A stretch of 64,000 nucleotides of DNA from Aromatoleum anaerobium. GTDB lineage: Bacteria; Pseudomonadota; Gammaproteobacteria; Burkholderiales; Rhodocyclaceae. The DNA lies in contig NZ_WTVG02000040.1 of assembly GCF_012910705.2 (NCBI RefSeq), positions 930,001 to 994,000 of the forward strand, given 5' to 3'. The notes below the pieces were generated by a model. It worked only from the letters and a program-made list of their open reading frames with translations. It was not told the DNA's origin and did not search any database. Below are positions 45,111 through 53,289 of this stretch, in pieces. A program made the position numbers and the translations under genes. Numbering within the stretch: position 1 is the stretch's first letter; every line of letters begins with the position of its first letter.

Positions 45111-46526
45111 TTAGGCCACTACGCGCAAGCCGGCCTGTTCTTCTACCGGTTGCACGATGCCGGCCTCGGCCAGAATCCAGCCTTCAATCTTCGTGTGCCA
45201 CTGGCGCAGCAGGTCGAGCGGTCGGCGGCGGTAATGCTTCTCCGCGATGGCGGACGGCTTGTGCCCCATGATTTGCGCGACGATGCCGGCCGGGACTTCC
45301 ACCCATTCCGCCAAGGTGCCGAAGGAACGGCGCAGTCCGTGCAACGTCAGGTCCGGCAGGCCGGCGGCGGTTAAAGCCTTGTTGTGCCCGATGCGGGGCT
45401 CCTGAAGCCTTCCAGACGCGGCTGTAGGGCTGGCGAACACCCAGGGCGAAGGCTCCCATGCGTCGAGGTCGTTCTTGATGCGCTTGCCGTGCAGGATGCG
45501 GTACTCCGGCGGCGGCGTGTCATTGCGGGCTTTCAGGCCGCGCAGCAGGCCGGCGACATAGGGCGTTAGCGGGATGGTGCGCACGCCCTCCACCTTGTCG
45601 CGGATGCTCAGGCTCTTCCACTGAAAGTCGACGTCCTCCCACCGCAGGCCGGTCAGTTCTTCCCGTCGCGCTCCGGTCAGCAGCAACGCTTGCAGATAGG
45701 CAGCGTGCATCGGGTTGTGCAGGGCTCGGACATGCTCAAACCATAGCGGCAACTGCTCGCGCTGTAGGCAATCGTCCTTGGCGGCTCTCTTCGGCAATTC
45801 CTCCCGCACTGCTTTGGATGCGCAGGCGTTCGGCTGCACTTGGTCGCTGTACTCGGGGCGGTCGGCGCACCAGTTCAGGAAGCCACGCAACAGGCGGAAG
45901 GCCAGCGCGGCATGCGTCGGGCGCTTGGCGGCCTCGTCGGTCAGCCATGCGCGCACGCGGCCAGCATCGATTTGCGCCAGCGGAAGCAGCAGCAACGGGC
46001 GCAGGGCTCCCGGCTGCGTCATGCCGTCCTCGGTCGTTTTCCGGCCGCGCGTTATCGGTTTGCCCCCTTCCTTGCTCACGCGCTCATGGTCGCGGATGGT
46101 CAGCTCGCCCCACTTCGGCCGGCGGGCGTCAAGGTAGGCGCGCCATGCATCCATCGCGGGCGCTTGGTTGCGCTCGGCTTCCCGCTTGGTGGCCTCTTGC
46201 GCGGCATTGGCGGCGGCCTCTTCGGCGGCGCGGGCCTCTTCCATCTCTCGCAGCACGTCGCGCGGGTCGCGTCCCTCGTCAATCCACCGTTGAAACTTGC
46301 GGGCCTCGTCGCGGGCGGCCTCGATGGTCCATGCGTCCGTGCTGCCGATGGTTACGCGGATGTTCTGGTAGTCGAGCGTCCCTTTGAACAGGAAGGACTT
46401 TGACCACTTTGCGCCAGAGGGACGGGCACGCACGCCAAGGCGGGGCATGTCCTCATCCCACAGAATGCTTTCGGTCTTCGGCTTGAAAGCGTCGATGCGC
46501 GGATTGGTCAGACGTTGGCGGGGCAT
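45111..46526 (-). CDS. Tyrosine integrase of the tRNA-Ile2 element
   Basis: A 471-aa phage-type integrase (P4-like). The N-terminal arm-binding domain includes LGVRARPSGAKWSKSFLFKG; a long charged helix (about residues 85-115) precedes the core domain. Catalytic residues: LLTGARREELTGLRWEDV (Arg), LHGLRRSFGTLAEWV (H-x-x-R), and GHKPSAIAEKHYRRRPLD (His, Tyr). The ATG at 46526 is 164 bases from attR, with no other gene between. It should recombine the tRNA-Ile2 repeats. Confidence 0.93.
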   Translation of the reverse strand: MPRQRLTNPRIDAFKPKTESILWDEDMPRLGVRARPSGAKWSKSFLFKGTLDYQNIRVTIGSTDAWTIEAARDEARKFQRWIDEGRDPRDVLREMEEARAAEEAAANAAQEATKREAERNQAPAMDAWRAYLDARRPKWGELTIRDHERVSKEGGKPITRGRKTTEDGMTQPGALRPLLLLPLAQIDAGRVRAWLTDEAAKRPTHAALAFRLLRGFLNWCADRPEYSDQVQPNACASKAVREELPKRAAKDDCLQREQLPLWFEHVRALHNPMHAAYLQALLLTGARREELTGLRWEDVDFQWKSLSIRDKVEGVRTIPLTPYVAGLLRGLKARNDTPPPEYRILHGKRIKNDLDAWEPSPWVFASPTAASGRLQEPRIGHNKALTAAGLPDLTLHGLRRSFGTLAEWVEVPAGIVAQIMGHKPSAIAEKHYRRRPLDLLRQWHTKIEGWILAEAGIVQPVEEQAGLRVVA

Positions 46527-46689
46527 GGCGGCATCCTTGGGGGACGACTGGGGGACGAATGAATGTGATTTTCGTCTATTCCCGTCTATTTCGCAAGTCG
46601 GCAATATCGGCCTGATTCCCTTTGCTGGTGCGGCTTTTTGTCTTTTCTGTCGCTTACCGTCTATGCCCAGTAAAAGCGGTTTTTCCGGA

Positions 46690-46782
46690 ACTCATAATCC
46701 TTTGGTTGCAGGTTCGAGTCCTGCTGGGCCCACCATGCGAATCAAGCACTTGCGCCAATCCTGCGGGGTTGGCGTTGTGCTT
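46690..46782. repeat. attR direct repeat with partial tRNA-Ile2 3' end
   Basis: Matches 40032-40124 with two mismatches. It holds only the anticodon-loop-to-CCA part of the tRNA, so it is not a functional gene. This would be the original chromosomal 3' end before integration. Confidence 0.9.
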
Positions 46783-46823
46783 TCGACCGTCGCGGATCCG
46801 CGCGTCGATGCATTTTTCAGCTT

Positions 46824-48011
46824 TCAGGCGCCGACCCCTGCCGCCGGATTATTGCCGGGGCGCCGGTATCCTCCAGGGACGCCTTCCGGCGAAAATACCC
46901 ACTGCCACAGTTGTATGTCGCGCGCACGGAATGCGCCGGCGCAGGACAGCAGGTAGTAGCGCCACATGCGGCGGAAGCGCTCGCCGAGCCGGTCCCTGAA
47001 GCGTGGCCACGCGGCTTCGAAGTTGCCATACCAGGCCATGAGCGTCCTGTCATAATCGGCGCCGAAGTTGTGCAGGTCCTCGACGACGAAGAGATCGTCG
47101 ACGGCGTCGCCGATCTGGCCCACGGACGGAAGCTCGCCGTTGGGGAAAATGTATTTGTCGACCCACGCGTCGGACACCACGTCGCGTTGGTTCTTGCCGA
47201 TCGTGTGGAGCAGGAACAATCCGTCGTCAGCGAGACAACGTCGCGCAACTTCCATGAAAGTGCGGTAGTTCTTGCGTCCGACATGCTCGAACATGCCGAC
47301 GCTGGCGATGCGGTCGAAGCGCTCGTTGACCGATCGGTAGTCCTGCAGCCGAAACTCCAGCGGCAAGCCGGCGTAGCGCTGCTGCGCCCACGCGGCTTGC
47401 TCCTTCGATACGGTGATCCCCACGCAATCGACTCGGTAGCGCTCGGCCGCATACCCCATCAGGCTGCCCCAGCCACACCCGATGTCGAGCAACCGCATGC
47501 CGGGTTCGAGGCCGAGCTTGCGGCAAATGAGGTCGAGCTTGGCCTCCTGCGCCTGCGCGAGATCGTTCGCGCCCTCCCAGTAGGCGCAACTGTAAGTCAT
47601 GCGCGGATCGAGCATCGCCGCGTAGAAATCGTTGCCGAGATCGTAATGCGCCTCGCCCACTCGCCAGGCCCGCTTCAGACTTTGCCGGTTGAGCAGGCGT
47701 GTGCGCAACGCATGGAAGGCCAGGCGCAGCGGCTGCACTTTCCGGTCCAGGTGGGCGCGCAGGATATGACTGAAGAACTCGTCGAGTTGGTCCGCTTCCC
47801 AGTGGCCATCCATGTAGGCCTCGCCGAGACCGACGTTGCCCATCGAAAAAACCCGCTCGGGAACCTTGGCGTCGAAGACGCGAATATCCCAGGGACGGTC
47901 GCCGCCGATGCGCACGTCAGCTTTTTCCAGCAGCTCCACCAGCATCTGGTGGAGGCGGGATTCCTCGCTGGCATTATGTTCGCGGCGCTCGCTTGATGTC
48001 GGGTCGGACAT
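46824..48011 (-). CDS. cfa: Cyclopropane-fatty-acyl-phospholipid synthase
   Basis: A 395-aa SAM-dependent enzyme that adds a methylene group to unsaturated acyl chains of membrane lipids. LLDIGCGWGSLMGYAAERYR (SAM motif I, about residues 172-191) and VGITVSKEQAAWAQQRYAGL follow the N-terminal lipid-binding part (YDLGNDFYAAMLDPRMTYSC). C-terminal EHVGRKNYRTFMEVARRCL and LHTIGKNQ are usual. The 229 bases upstream hold no gene. Confidence 0.94.
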   Translation of the reverse strand: MSDPTSSERREHNASEESRLHQMLVELLEKADVRIGGDRPWDIRVFDAKVPERVFSMGNVGLGEAYMDGHWEADQLDEFFSHILRAHLDRKVQPLRLAFHALRTRLLNRQSLKRAWRVGEAHYDLGNDFYAAMLDPRMTYSCAYWEGANDLAQAQEAKLDLICRKLGLEPGMRLLDIGCGWGSLMGYAAERYRVDCVGITVSKEQAAWAQQRYAGLPLEFRLQDYRSVNERFDRIASVGMFEHVGRKNYRTFMEVARRCLADDGLFLLHTIGKNQRDVVSDAWVDKYIFPNGELPSVGQIGDAVDDLFVVEDLHNFGADYDRTLMAWYGNFEAAWPRFRDRLGERFRRMWRYYLLSCAGAFRARDIQLWQWVFSPEGVPGGYRRPGNNPAAGVGA

Positions 48012-48240
48012 GGGAAGTTTCCTGTCACTTGCACTCCGTTACCGGTCACGCATGCTGCAAGCGTGGACACCCCCGGACGGTGGAAGAGTTCCGCCCACGC
48101 GGCGGCCGCCTTGGCAGGACCACCGATGCGCGTGGCCGACGACTGGCTACGGGTGCACGGCCGGACAGGGGTCGAGCTGCGGCGGAGCGCTCGACAAGGA
48201 AACGGTGGCAGCAGTTCGCCGCAGCGGCTGCGGCAGACGG

Positions 48241-48624
48241 TTAGCCGCGCTGGATCAGTTCGATTTTGTAGCCGTCCGGATCCTCGACGAAGGCGATCAC
48301 CGTGTTGCCATGCTTCATCGGGCCGGCCTCGCGCACGACTTTGCCGCCGCGCGCACGAATGTCGTCGCAGGCCCGCCGGGCATCGGGGACAGCCAGCGCG
48401 ATGTGGCCGAAGCCGTTCCCGAGGTCATAGGCCGACACCTCCCAGTTATGCGTGAGCTCGATCACCGCGCTGTCGGCCTCATCGCCATAGCCGACGAAGG
48501 CGAGCGTGAATTTTCCTTCCGGATAGTCCTGGCGCCGCAGCAGGCGCATGCCGAGAACTTCGGTATAGAAAGCGATCGAACGGTCCAGATCGCCCACTCG
48601 CAGCATTGTGTGAAGAATTCGCAT
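48241..48624 (-). CDS. gloA: Lactoylglutathione lyase (glyoxalase I)
   Basis: A 127-aa metalloenzyme of methylglyoxal detoxification. [20 protein letters not shown] has the first His ligand; [28 protein letters not shown] and [10 protein letters not shown] carry the other ligands (E, H, E). Length and sequence match Ni-dependent bacterial GloA. It is 9 bases downstream of the metallopeptidase gene and probably co-transcribed. Confidence 0.95.
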   Translation of the reverse strand: MRILHTMLRVGDLDRSIAFYTEVLGMRLLRRQDYPEGKFTLAFVGYGDEADSAVIELTHNWEVSAYDLGNGFGHIALAVPDARRACDDIRARGGKVVREAGPMKHGNTVIAFVEDPDGYKIELIQRG

Positions 48625-48633
48625 CGGCAGTCC

Positions 48634-49425
48634 TCAGTCTTCGTCCAGGGTTTCGTCACCGCTTCCGGGCTCGATAAGGGGCAGCGTTCGTCCGGCCGCC
48701 CGCAGCCGGGTGCGCGCCGTTTTCCAGTCGGGATAAAGCCGCGCGACCACGGCCCAGAATCGCGGCGAGTGGTTCATTTCGACCAGATGCGCCACCTCGT
48801 GCGCGACGACGTAGTCGATGAGTTCGGGAGGCAGATGGATCAGCCGCCAGTGCAGGCGAATGCCGCTGACCGAACTGCAGCTGCCCCAGCGCGTTCTCGC
48901 CGACGACAGCCGGACGGGCGGCGTGCCGCACCCGAGCCCGAGGCAGTAGGCGGCGACGCGTTCGGCAAACCACGGCAACGCCCGCTTGCGCAACGCGCGC
49001 ATGATCGCGCCGCGCGGATCGCCCGTCTTCCCGAGGACGAGTTCTTCCGTGCCATCGGGACTTCGCCGCCAGTGCGACGAGCGTCCGGGTTCGCCGACGC
49101 GCAGACGACAGCTTTCGCCCAGAACCGGCAGGCACGCGCCGTCGACCGGCTCGAACGGCGGTGGCCCCGACTGGGCCTGACGGGCCGCGATCTTGCCGAG
49201 CAGCCAGTCCTGGTGCCCGGTGATGAAACGTTCGACATCCGCCTCACGCGCCGGCCGCGGCACCGCGACCTTCACGCCGCGATGATCGATCTGCAACGCG
49301 AAGGTGCGCCGCACCGAGCGGCGCAGCACATAAGGCACGTCCTGCCCCGCGAGCTGGATCACGCGCCGCTCCTCGGTCGCGGCAGGACGGCGCGACGAGG
49401 GCGGTTTCAACGCTTGTCCTGCCAC
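48634..49425 (-). CDS. YgjP-like M48-type metallopeptidase
   Basis: A 263-aa protein of the DUF45/YgjP family. YVVAHEVAHLVEMNHSPRFW holds the HExxH zinc site with the downstream His. RTRWGSCSSVSGIRLHWRLI is the conserved preceding segment. It begins with GTG and overlaps cinA by 19 bases. The first ~25 residues are Arg/Pro-rich and may be optional. Function is not established; a SprT-like proteolytic role is inferred. Confidence 0.87.
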   Translation of the reverse strand: MAGQALKPPSSRRPAATEERRVIQLAGQDVPYVLRRSVRRTFALQIDHRGVKVAVPRPAREADVERFITGHQDWLLGKIAARQAQSGPPPFEPVDGACLPVLGESCRLRVGEPGRSSHWRRSPDGTEELVLGKTGDPRGAIMRALRKRALPWFAERVAAYCLGLGCGTPPVRLSSARTRWGSCSSVSGIRLHWRLIHLPPELIDYVVAHEVAHLVEMNHSPRFWAVVARLYPDWKTARTRLRAAGRTLPLIEPGSGDETLDED

Positions 49426-50156
49426 TCGTAGCCGCGCGTAGCCACTTCCAGCCGGATTTTCGCCATCGCGGCGGCGACGCAGGCGGCAGCACCTTTCATC
49501 CCGAGCTCGATCGAACGCCGCTCGCCCGGGACGGCAACCGTCGGCAGGCTGAACAGCGTCGCGTCCGGATAGCGCGCCGTGACGGTTTCCATCAGGTCGA
49601 TGAGCTGACCCTCATAGGCGTCCCACACGGTGATGGCTTCCTCGACGTAGTCGTCGGCGTGGTGCAGCGCGTGAAACTGCGTATCGAGCACCCATTCGAC
49701 CATCGGCCACGCCATGACGGGAAATCCGGGCACGAAAAAGTGGCCCCGGATCGAAAACCCCGGGATGCGGTTATAGGAATTCGGCACGATTTCGGCCCCC
49801 ACCGGAAACATTCCCATCTGCAGCCGGTGCGCGTTGATCTCGCTGCCGAACCGCTCGCGTATCAGCGCCTCGGCTTGCGGATGCAGCGCCAGATCCACCC
49901 CCAGCGCCGCCGCGGCCGACTGCCGCGTGCGATCATCCGGCGTCGCGCCGATGCCGCCGAAGCTGAACACGATGTCGCCGCTGGCGAACGTCTGGCGCAG
50001 CGTCTCGACGAGGCGCGGCGCGCCGTCGCCGACATACCGCGCCCACCCGAGCTTGAGCCCGCGAACGCCCAGCAGTTCGATGAGCCTGGGCAGATGCTTG
50101 TCGGCCCGTCGCCCGGACAGGATCTCGTCCCCGATGATGACTGCGCCGAAAACCAT
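49407..50156 (-). CDS. CinA-type molybdopterin-binding-domain protein
   Basis: A 249-aa MoCF/MoaB-fold protein. VFGAVIIGDEILSGRRADKH and FSFGGIGATPDDRTRQSAAA are the CinA N-terminal signature. The C-terminal nicotinamide-nucleotide deamidase domain is absent. The ATG at 50156 is preferred because AGGGAG lies 6 bases upstream; a GTG at 50159 is too close. It is co-directional with the EI24 gene 10 bases upstream. Confidence 0.87.
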   Translation of the reverse strand: MVFGAVIIGDEILSGRRADKHLPRLIELLGVRGLKLGWARYVGDGAPRLVETLRQTFASGDIVFSFGGIGATPDDRTRQSAAAALGVDLALHPQAEALIRERFGSEINAHRLQMGMFPVGAEIVPNSYNRIPGFSIRGHFFVPGFPVMAWPMVEWVLDTQFHALHHADDYVEEAITVWDAYEGQLIDLMETVTARYPDATLFSLPTVAVPGERRSIELGMKGAAACVAAAMAKIRLEVATRGYEWQDKR

Positions 50157-50166
50157 CACGGACTCC

Positions 50167-50931
50167 CTATGACGGAGCGCCGGGCAGCGCGTCGAGCACC
50201 GTGACGCCGCGGGCGATGCGTTCGCGGCGCAAGGATTCGAGCATGAAATGCACGAAAGCCAGGCCGCAGAACGCCGGCGCCAGCAGGTTCACCAGCGGCA
50301 CATACGCCAGCAGCGCGCAGCCGCCGCCGAGCAGCAGCATCGGCGGGCGCAGCACCCGCGGCAGTCGCGCCAGTTCCTCGCGGTCGGCGTGCAGCATCAG
50401 CGCGTCGTAACCGAACGCGCGCTGGTTGAGCCACGCGGTCAGCACCAGCGAAACCACGATGCCGACGCCGGGGATCAGCCAGAACGGCAACGAAACAAGC
50501 AGGCCGAGCAGGAACAGCAAGCCGGCGACCAGCGCATTCCACGCGCTGCCCAGGTTCGAGCCGCCTTTTCGCCGCTCGAGATCGGCGTAATCCCGCGTCG
50601 CCACACGCTCGAGGATCATCGGCAACGCAAACACCGCGACCAGCAGCGCGGCCGTCACATAGACCAGCGGCAGCAACGCGAGCACCAGGGCGATCTTCAC
50701 CAGGGTCAGCACCGTCGCAGCACCGATTTCGGACCCGGTCAGCCAGTCGCGCGCGAACGCCCAGCTGTCGATCCACGCCATCACGCCTTCGACGGCCGGC
50801 GTCCACAGGAAGACCGCGGCCCCGATCCACAGCAGCAGCGCGACGAGGCCCGGCCATAACAGATGCACCAGCACGCCGCGGCGCGTAAGGCTGCGCAGCG
50901 CCCGGCCGAAGGCAATCAGGATTTCGCTCAT
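50167..50931 (-). CDS. EI24/CysZ-like membrane protein
   Basis: A 254-aa inner-membrane protein. About five helices are visible (LLWPGLVALLLWIGAAVFLW; ALVLALLPLVYVTAALLVAV; VAGLLFLLGLLVSLPFWLIP; GVGIVVSLVLTAWLNQRAFG; LLLGGGCALLAYVPLVNLLA). The family includes CysZ (sulfate uptake), but substrate is not predictable. It lies between ffh and cinA on the minus strand. Confidence 0.87.
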   Translation of the reverse strand: MSEILIAFGRALRSLTRRGVLVHLLWPGLVALLLWIGAAVFLWTPAVEGVMAWIDSWAFARDWLTGSEIGAATVLTLVKIALVLALLPLVYVTAALLVAVFALPMILERVATRDYADLERRKGGSNLGSAWNALVAGLLFLLGLLVSLPFWLIPGVGIVVSLVLTAWLNQRAFGYDALMLHADREELARLPRVLRPPMLLLGGGCALLAYVPLVNLLAPAFCGLAFVHFMLESLRRERIARGVTVLDALPGAPS

Positions 50932-50947
50932 GGTGCGACCCGCGGGC

Positions 50948-52306
50948 TCACCGCATCATGCCCGGCAACATGCCTTTCATGCCTCGCATCATCTTCTGCA
51001 TGCCGCCCTTGGAGAATTGCTTCATCATCTTCTGTGTCTGTTCGAACTGGTTCAGCAGGCGGTTGACTTCCTGGACGGTGACCCCGGCGCCCGCGGCGAT
51101 GCGCCGCTTGCGGCTTGCCTTGAGGATCTCCGGCTTCGCGCGTTCGGCCGCGGTCATCGAGTTGATGATGCCTTCGATGCGGCCGATCGCCTTTTCCTCG
51201 CCCCCGCCCTGCAGCTTGCCGGCGGCCTGTGCAAACTGCGCGGGCAGCTTTTCCATCATCGACGACAGCCCGCCCATCTTGCGCATCTGCGCGATCTGCT
51301 CCTTGAAGTCGTTCAGATCGAAGCCCTTGCCGGTCTTGAGCTTCTGGGCGAAGGCGCGCGCCTTGTCCTCGTCGACGCCCCGACGTGCGTCCTCGACGAG
51401 GCCGAGGATGTCGCCCATGCCGAGAATGCGGCTCGCCATCCGCTCGGGATGGAACTCCTCGAGCCCGCTGAGCTTCTCGCCGACGCCGGCGAACTTCAGC
51501 GGTTTCCCGGTGACGTGCCGCACCGACAGCGCGGCGCCGCCACGCGCATCGCCGTCGAGCTTCGTCAGCACGACGCCGGTCAGCGGCAACGCCTCGTTGA
51601 ACGCGCGGGCGGTATTCACCGCGTCCTGGCCGAGCATCGCATCGACGACGAAGAGCGTCTCGACCGGCCTGGCAGCGGCGTGCAGCGCCTTGATCTCGTC
51701 CATCATCGCCGCGTCGATTGCCAAGCGGCCGGCAGTGTCGAGCAGCACCACGTCGTAATAATGGCGGCGCGCGTGATCGATCGCGGCGAGCGCGATATCG
51801 ACCGGCTTCTGGTCCGGCGTCGACGGGAAGAAGTCGATTCCCGCTTGCGCCGACACCGCCTTCAACTGCTCGATCGCCGCCGGGCGGTACACGTCGGCCG
51901 AGACCGCCAGCACCTTTTTCTTCATCCGCTCGTGCAGCAGCTTGCCGAGTTTGCCGGTGGTGGTGGTCTTGCCGGCGCCCTGCAGGCCGGCCATCAGGAC
52001 CACTGCCGGAGGCTGGGTCGCGAGGTTCAGCCCGACATGGGCGCCGCCCATCAGCGTCTTGAGTTCGTCATGAACGACGCCGACCAGCGCCTGGCCCGGC
52101 GTCAGCGAACCGATGACTTCCTGACCGACCGCCTTTTCGCGGACGCGGGCGACGAAATCCTTGACCACCGGCAGCGCGACATCCGCTTCGAGCAGCGCGA
52201 GACGGACTTCGCGCATCGCTTCCTGGATGTTGTCCTCGGTGAGCCGGGCTTGCCCGCGCAGGGTCTTGACGACCCGGGACAGACGCTGAGTGAGATTGTC
52301 GAGCAT
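50948..52306 (-). CDS. ffh: Signal recognition particle protein Ffh
   Basis: A 452-aa GTPase that targets nascent membrane proteins together with 4.5S RNA. Motifs: NG-domain P-loop VLMAGLQGAGKTTTTGKLGK (about residues 103-122), DTAGRLAID, TKLDGDARGGAALSV, and GVGEKLSGLEEFHPERMASR. The C-terminal Met-rich M domain (FSKGGMQKMMRGMKGMLPGM) binds the signal peptide. It diverges from the CcsA-like gene with 42 bases between the starts. Confidence 0.97.
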   Translation of the reverse strand: MLDNLTQRLSRVVKTLRGQARLTEDNIQEAMREVRLALLEADVALPVVKDFVARVREKAVGQEVIGSLTPGQALVGVVHDELKTLMGGAHVGLNLATQPPAVVLMAGLQGAGKTTTTGKLGKLLHERMKKKVLAVSADVYRPAAIEQLKAVSAQAGIDFFPSTPDQKPVDIALAAIDHARRHYYDVVLLDTAGRLAIDAAMMDEIKALHAAARPVETLFVVDAMLGQDAVNTARAFNEALPLTGVVLTKLDGDARGGAALSVRHVTGKPLKFAGVGEKLSGLEEFHPERMASRILGMGDILGLVEDARRGVDEDKARAFAQKLKTGKGFDLNDFKEQIAQMRKMGGLSSMMEKLPAQFAQAAGKLQGGGEEKAIGRIEGIINSMTAAERAKPEILKASRKRRIAAGAGVTVQEVNRLLNQFEQTQKMMKQFSKGGMQKMMRGMKGMLPGMMR

Positions 52307-52348
52307 GTTGGCTGGGGCCCTCGCCCATGGAGTAAACTATGAAAATCT

Positions 52349-53173
52349 ATGCAGACGATTCTACTTCATCTACTGGCCGCCTCGCTGTACGCGATCCTCG
52401 GCATCTGGCTGTGGCGCCGCCAGCAGATGCCGCCGGCAAAACCCCGGGAAGGCATGTCGAGGGCGGAGCGCGTCATCCTGCTGGGTGCGCTGGCGGCCCA
52501 CGGCCTGGCACTGCGTGGAGCGCTGTTCCCCGGCGAGGCGATGCATTTCGGATTCGGGCTGGCCGTGTCGCTGGTCGTGTGGCTCGCGATCTGCTTCTAC
52601 TGGGTCGAAACATTTTATGCCCGCCTCCACGGACTCCATGCGATGGTCATCGCGGCTGGGTTTGCCGGCAGCTTGCTGGCGCTGCTTTTCCCCGGCGAGC
52701 ACGTCCTTGCCAACGCCGGCTCGGCCATGTTTCGAGCGCACTTCATCATCTCGATGCTCGCCTACAGCCTGTTCACGCTCGCGGCGCTGCACGCGACGCT
52801 GATGGCAGTCGCGGAGCGGCAGCTGCATAGCGGTCGCCTGACGCGCACGCTCTCCAACCTCCCGCCGCTCTTGACGATGGAAACGCTGCTGTTCCGCCTG
52901 ATCGGCATCGCCTTCATCCTGCTGACGCTGACGGTCAGTTCGGGAGTGGTGTTCTCCGAAGCGCTGTTCGGCCAGCCTTTCCGGCTCGACCACAAGACCG
53001 TTTTCGCGATCATCTCGTGGCTGCTGTTTGGCGCGCTGCTCGTCGGGCGCTGGGTGCGCGGGTGGCGCGGCCGCGTCGCGCTGCGCTGGACCCTGGCGGG
53101 CTTCTTCATGCTGGTGCTGGCCTATGTCGGCAGCCGCTTCGTCCTCGAGGTTCTCCTCGGTCGAGCAAATTGA
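52349..53173 (+). CDS. CcsA/YpjD-like cytochrome c assembly membrane protein
   Basis: A 274-aa protein with about eight membrane helices (LLAASLYAILGIWLWRR; ILLGALAAHGLALRGALF; GFGLAVSLVVWLAICFYWVE; AHFIISMLAYSLFTLAALHA). Conserved His residues and the LDHKTVFAIISWLLFGALLV region match CcsA/HemX-type proteins. It is commonly divergent from ffh in betaproteobacteria. Role in heme handling is inferred. Confidence 0.87.
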   Translation: MQTILLHLLAASLYAILGIWLWRRQQMPPAKPREGMSRAERVILLGALAAHGLALRGALFPGEAMHFGFGLAVSLVVWLAICFYWVETFYARLHGLHAMVIAAGFAGSLLALLFPGEHVLANAGSAMFRAHFIISMLAYSLFTLAALHATLMAVAERQLHSGRLTRTLSNLPPLLTMETLLFRLIGIAFILLTLTVSSGVVFSEALFGQPFRLDHKTVFAIISWLLFGALLVGRWVRGWRGRVALRWTLAGFFMLVLAYVGSRFVLEVLLGRAN

Positions 53174-53289
53174 ACTCGCTGCCACTGCACCACCGGCATC
53201 TCCGCTCCCGCCGGCCTCCGGGCGTTGCAAATCTTTACAAGCAGCAGACCGGCATGCAACATCGGACGTCCGTCAGTTAAGAGCGGCAC

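Larger units (their letters stand above)
40032..46782. mobile_element. Integrated element in tRNA-Ile2
   Basis: A 6.75-kb element bounded by a 93-bp direct repeat (40032-40124 and 46690-46782, two mismatches) that starts in the anticodon arm of tRNA-Ile2. It carries a tyrosine integrase at the far end and about eight further genes, all on the minus strand, including a TOPRIM primase/RepA-type helicase and an excisionase-like protein. No structural phage genes, mobilisation relaxase, or cargo are seen. It resembles a replicating satellite or plasmid-like integrative element. Confidence 0.88.

Noticed and set aside
46690-46735. Second tRNA-Ile2 gene
   Set aside because: Only the 3' part from the anticodon loop is present; it is the attR copy.
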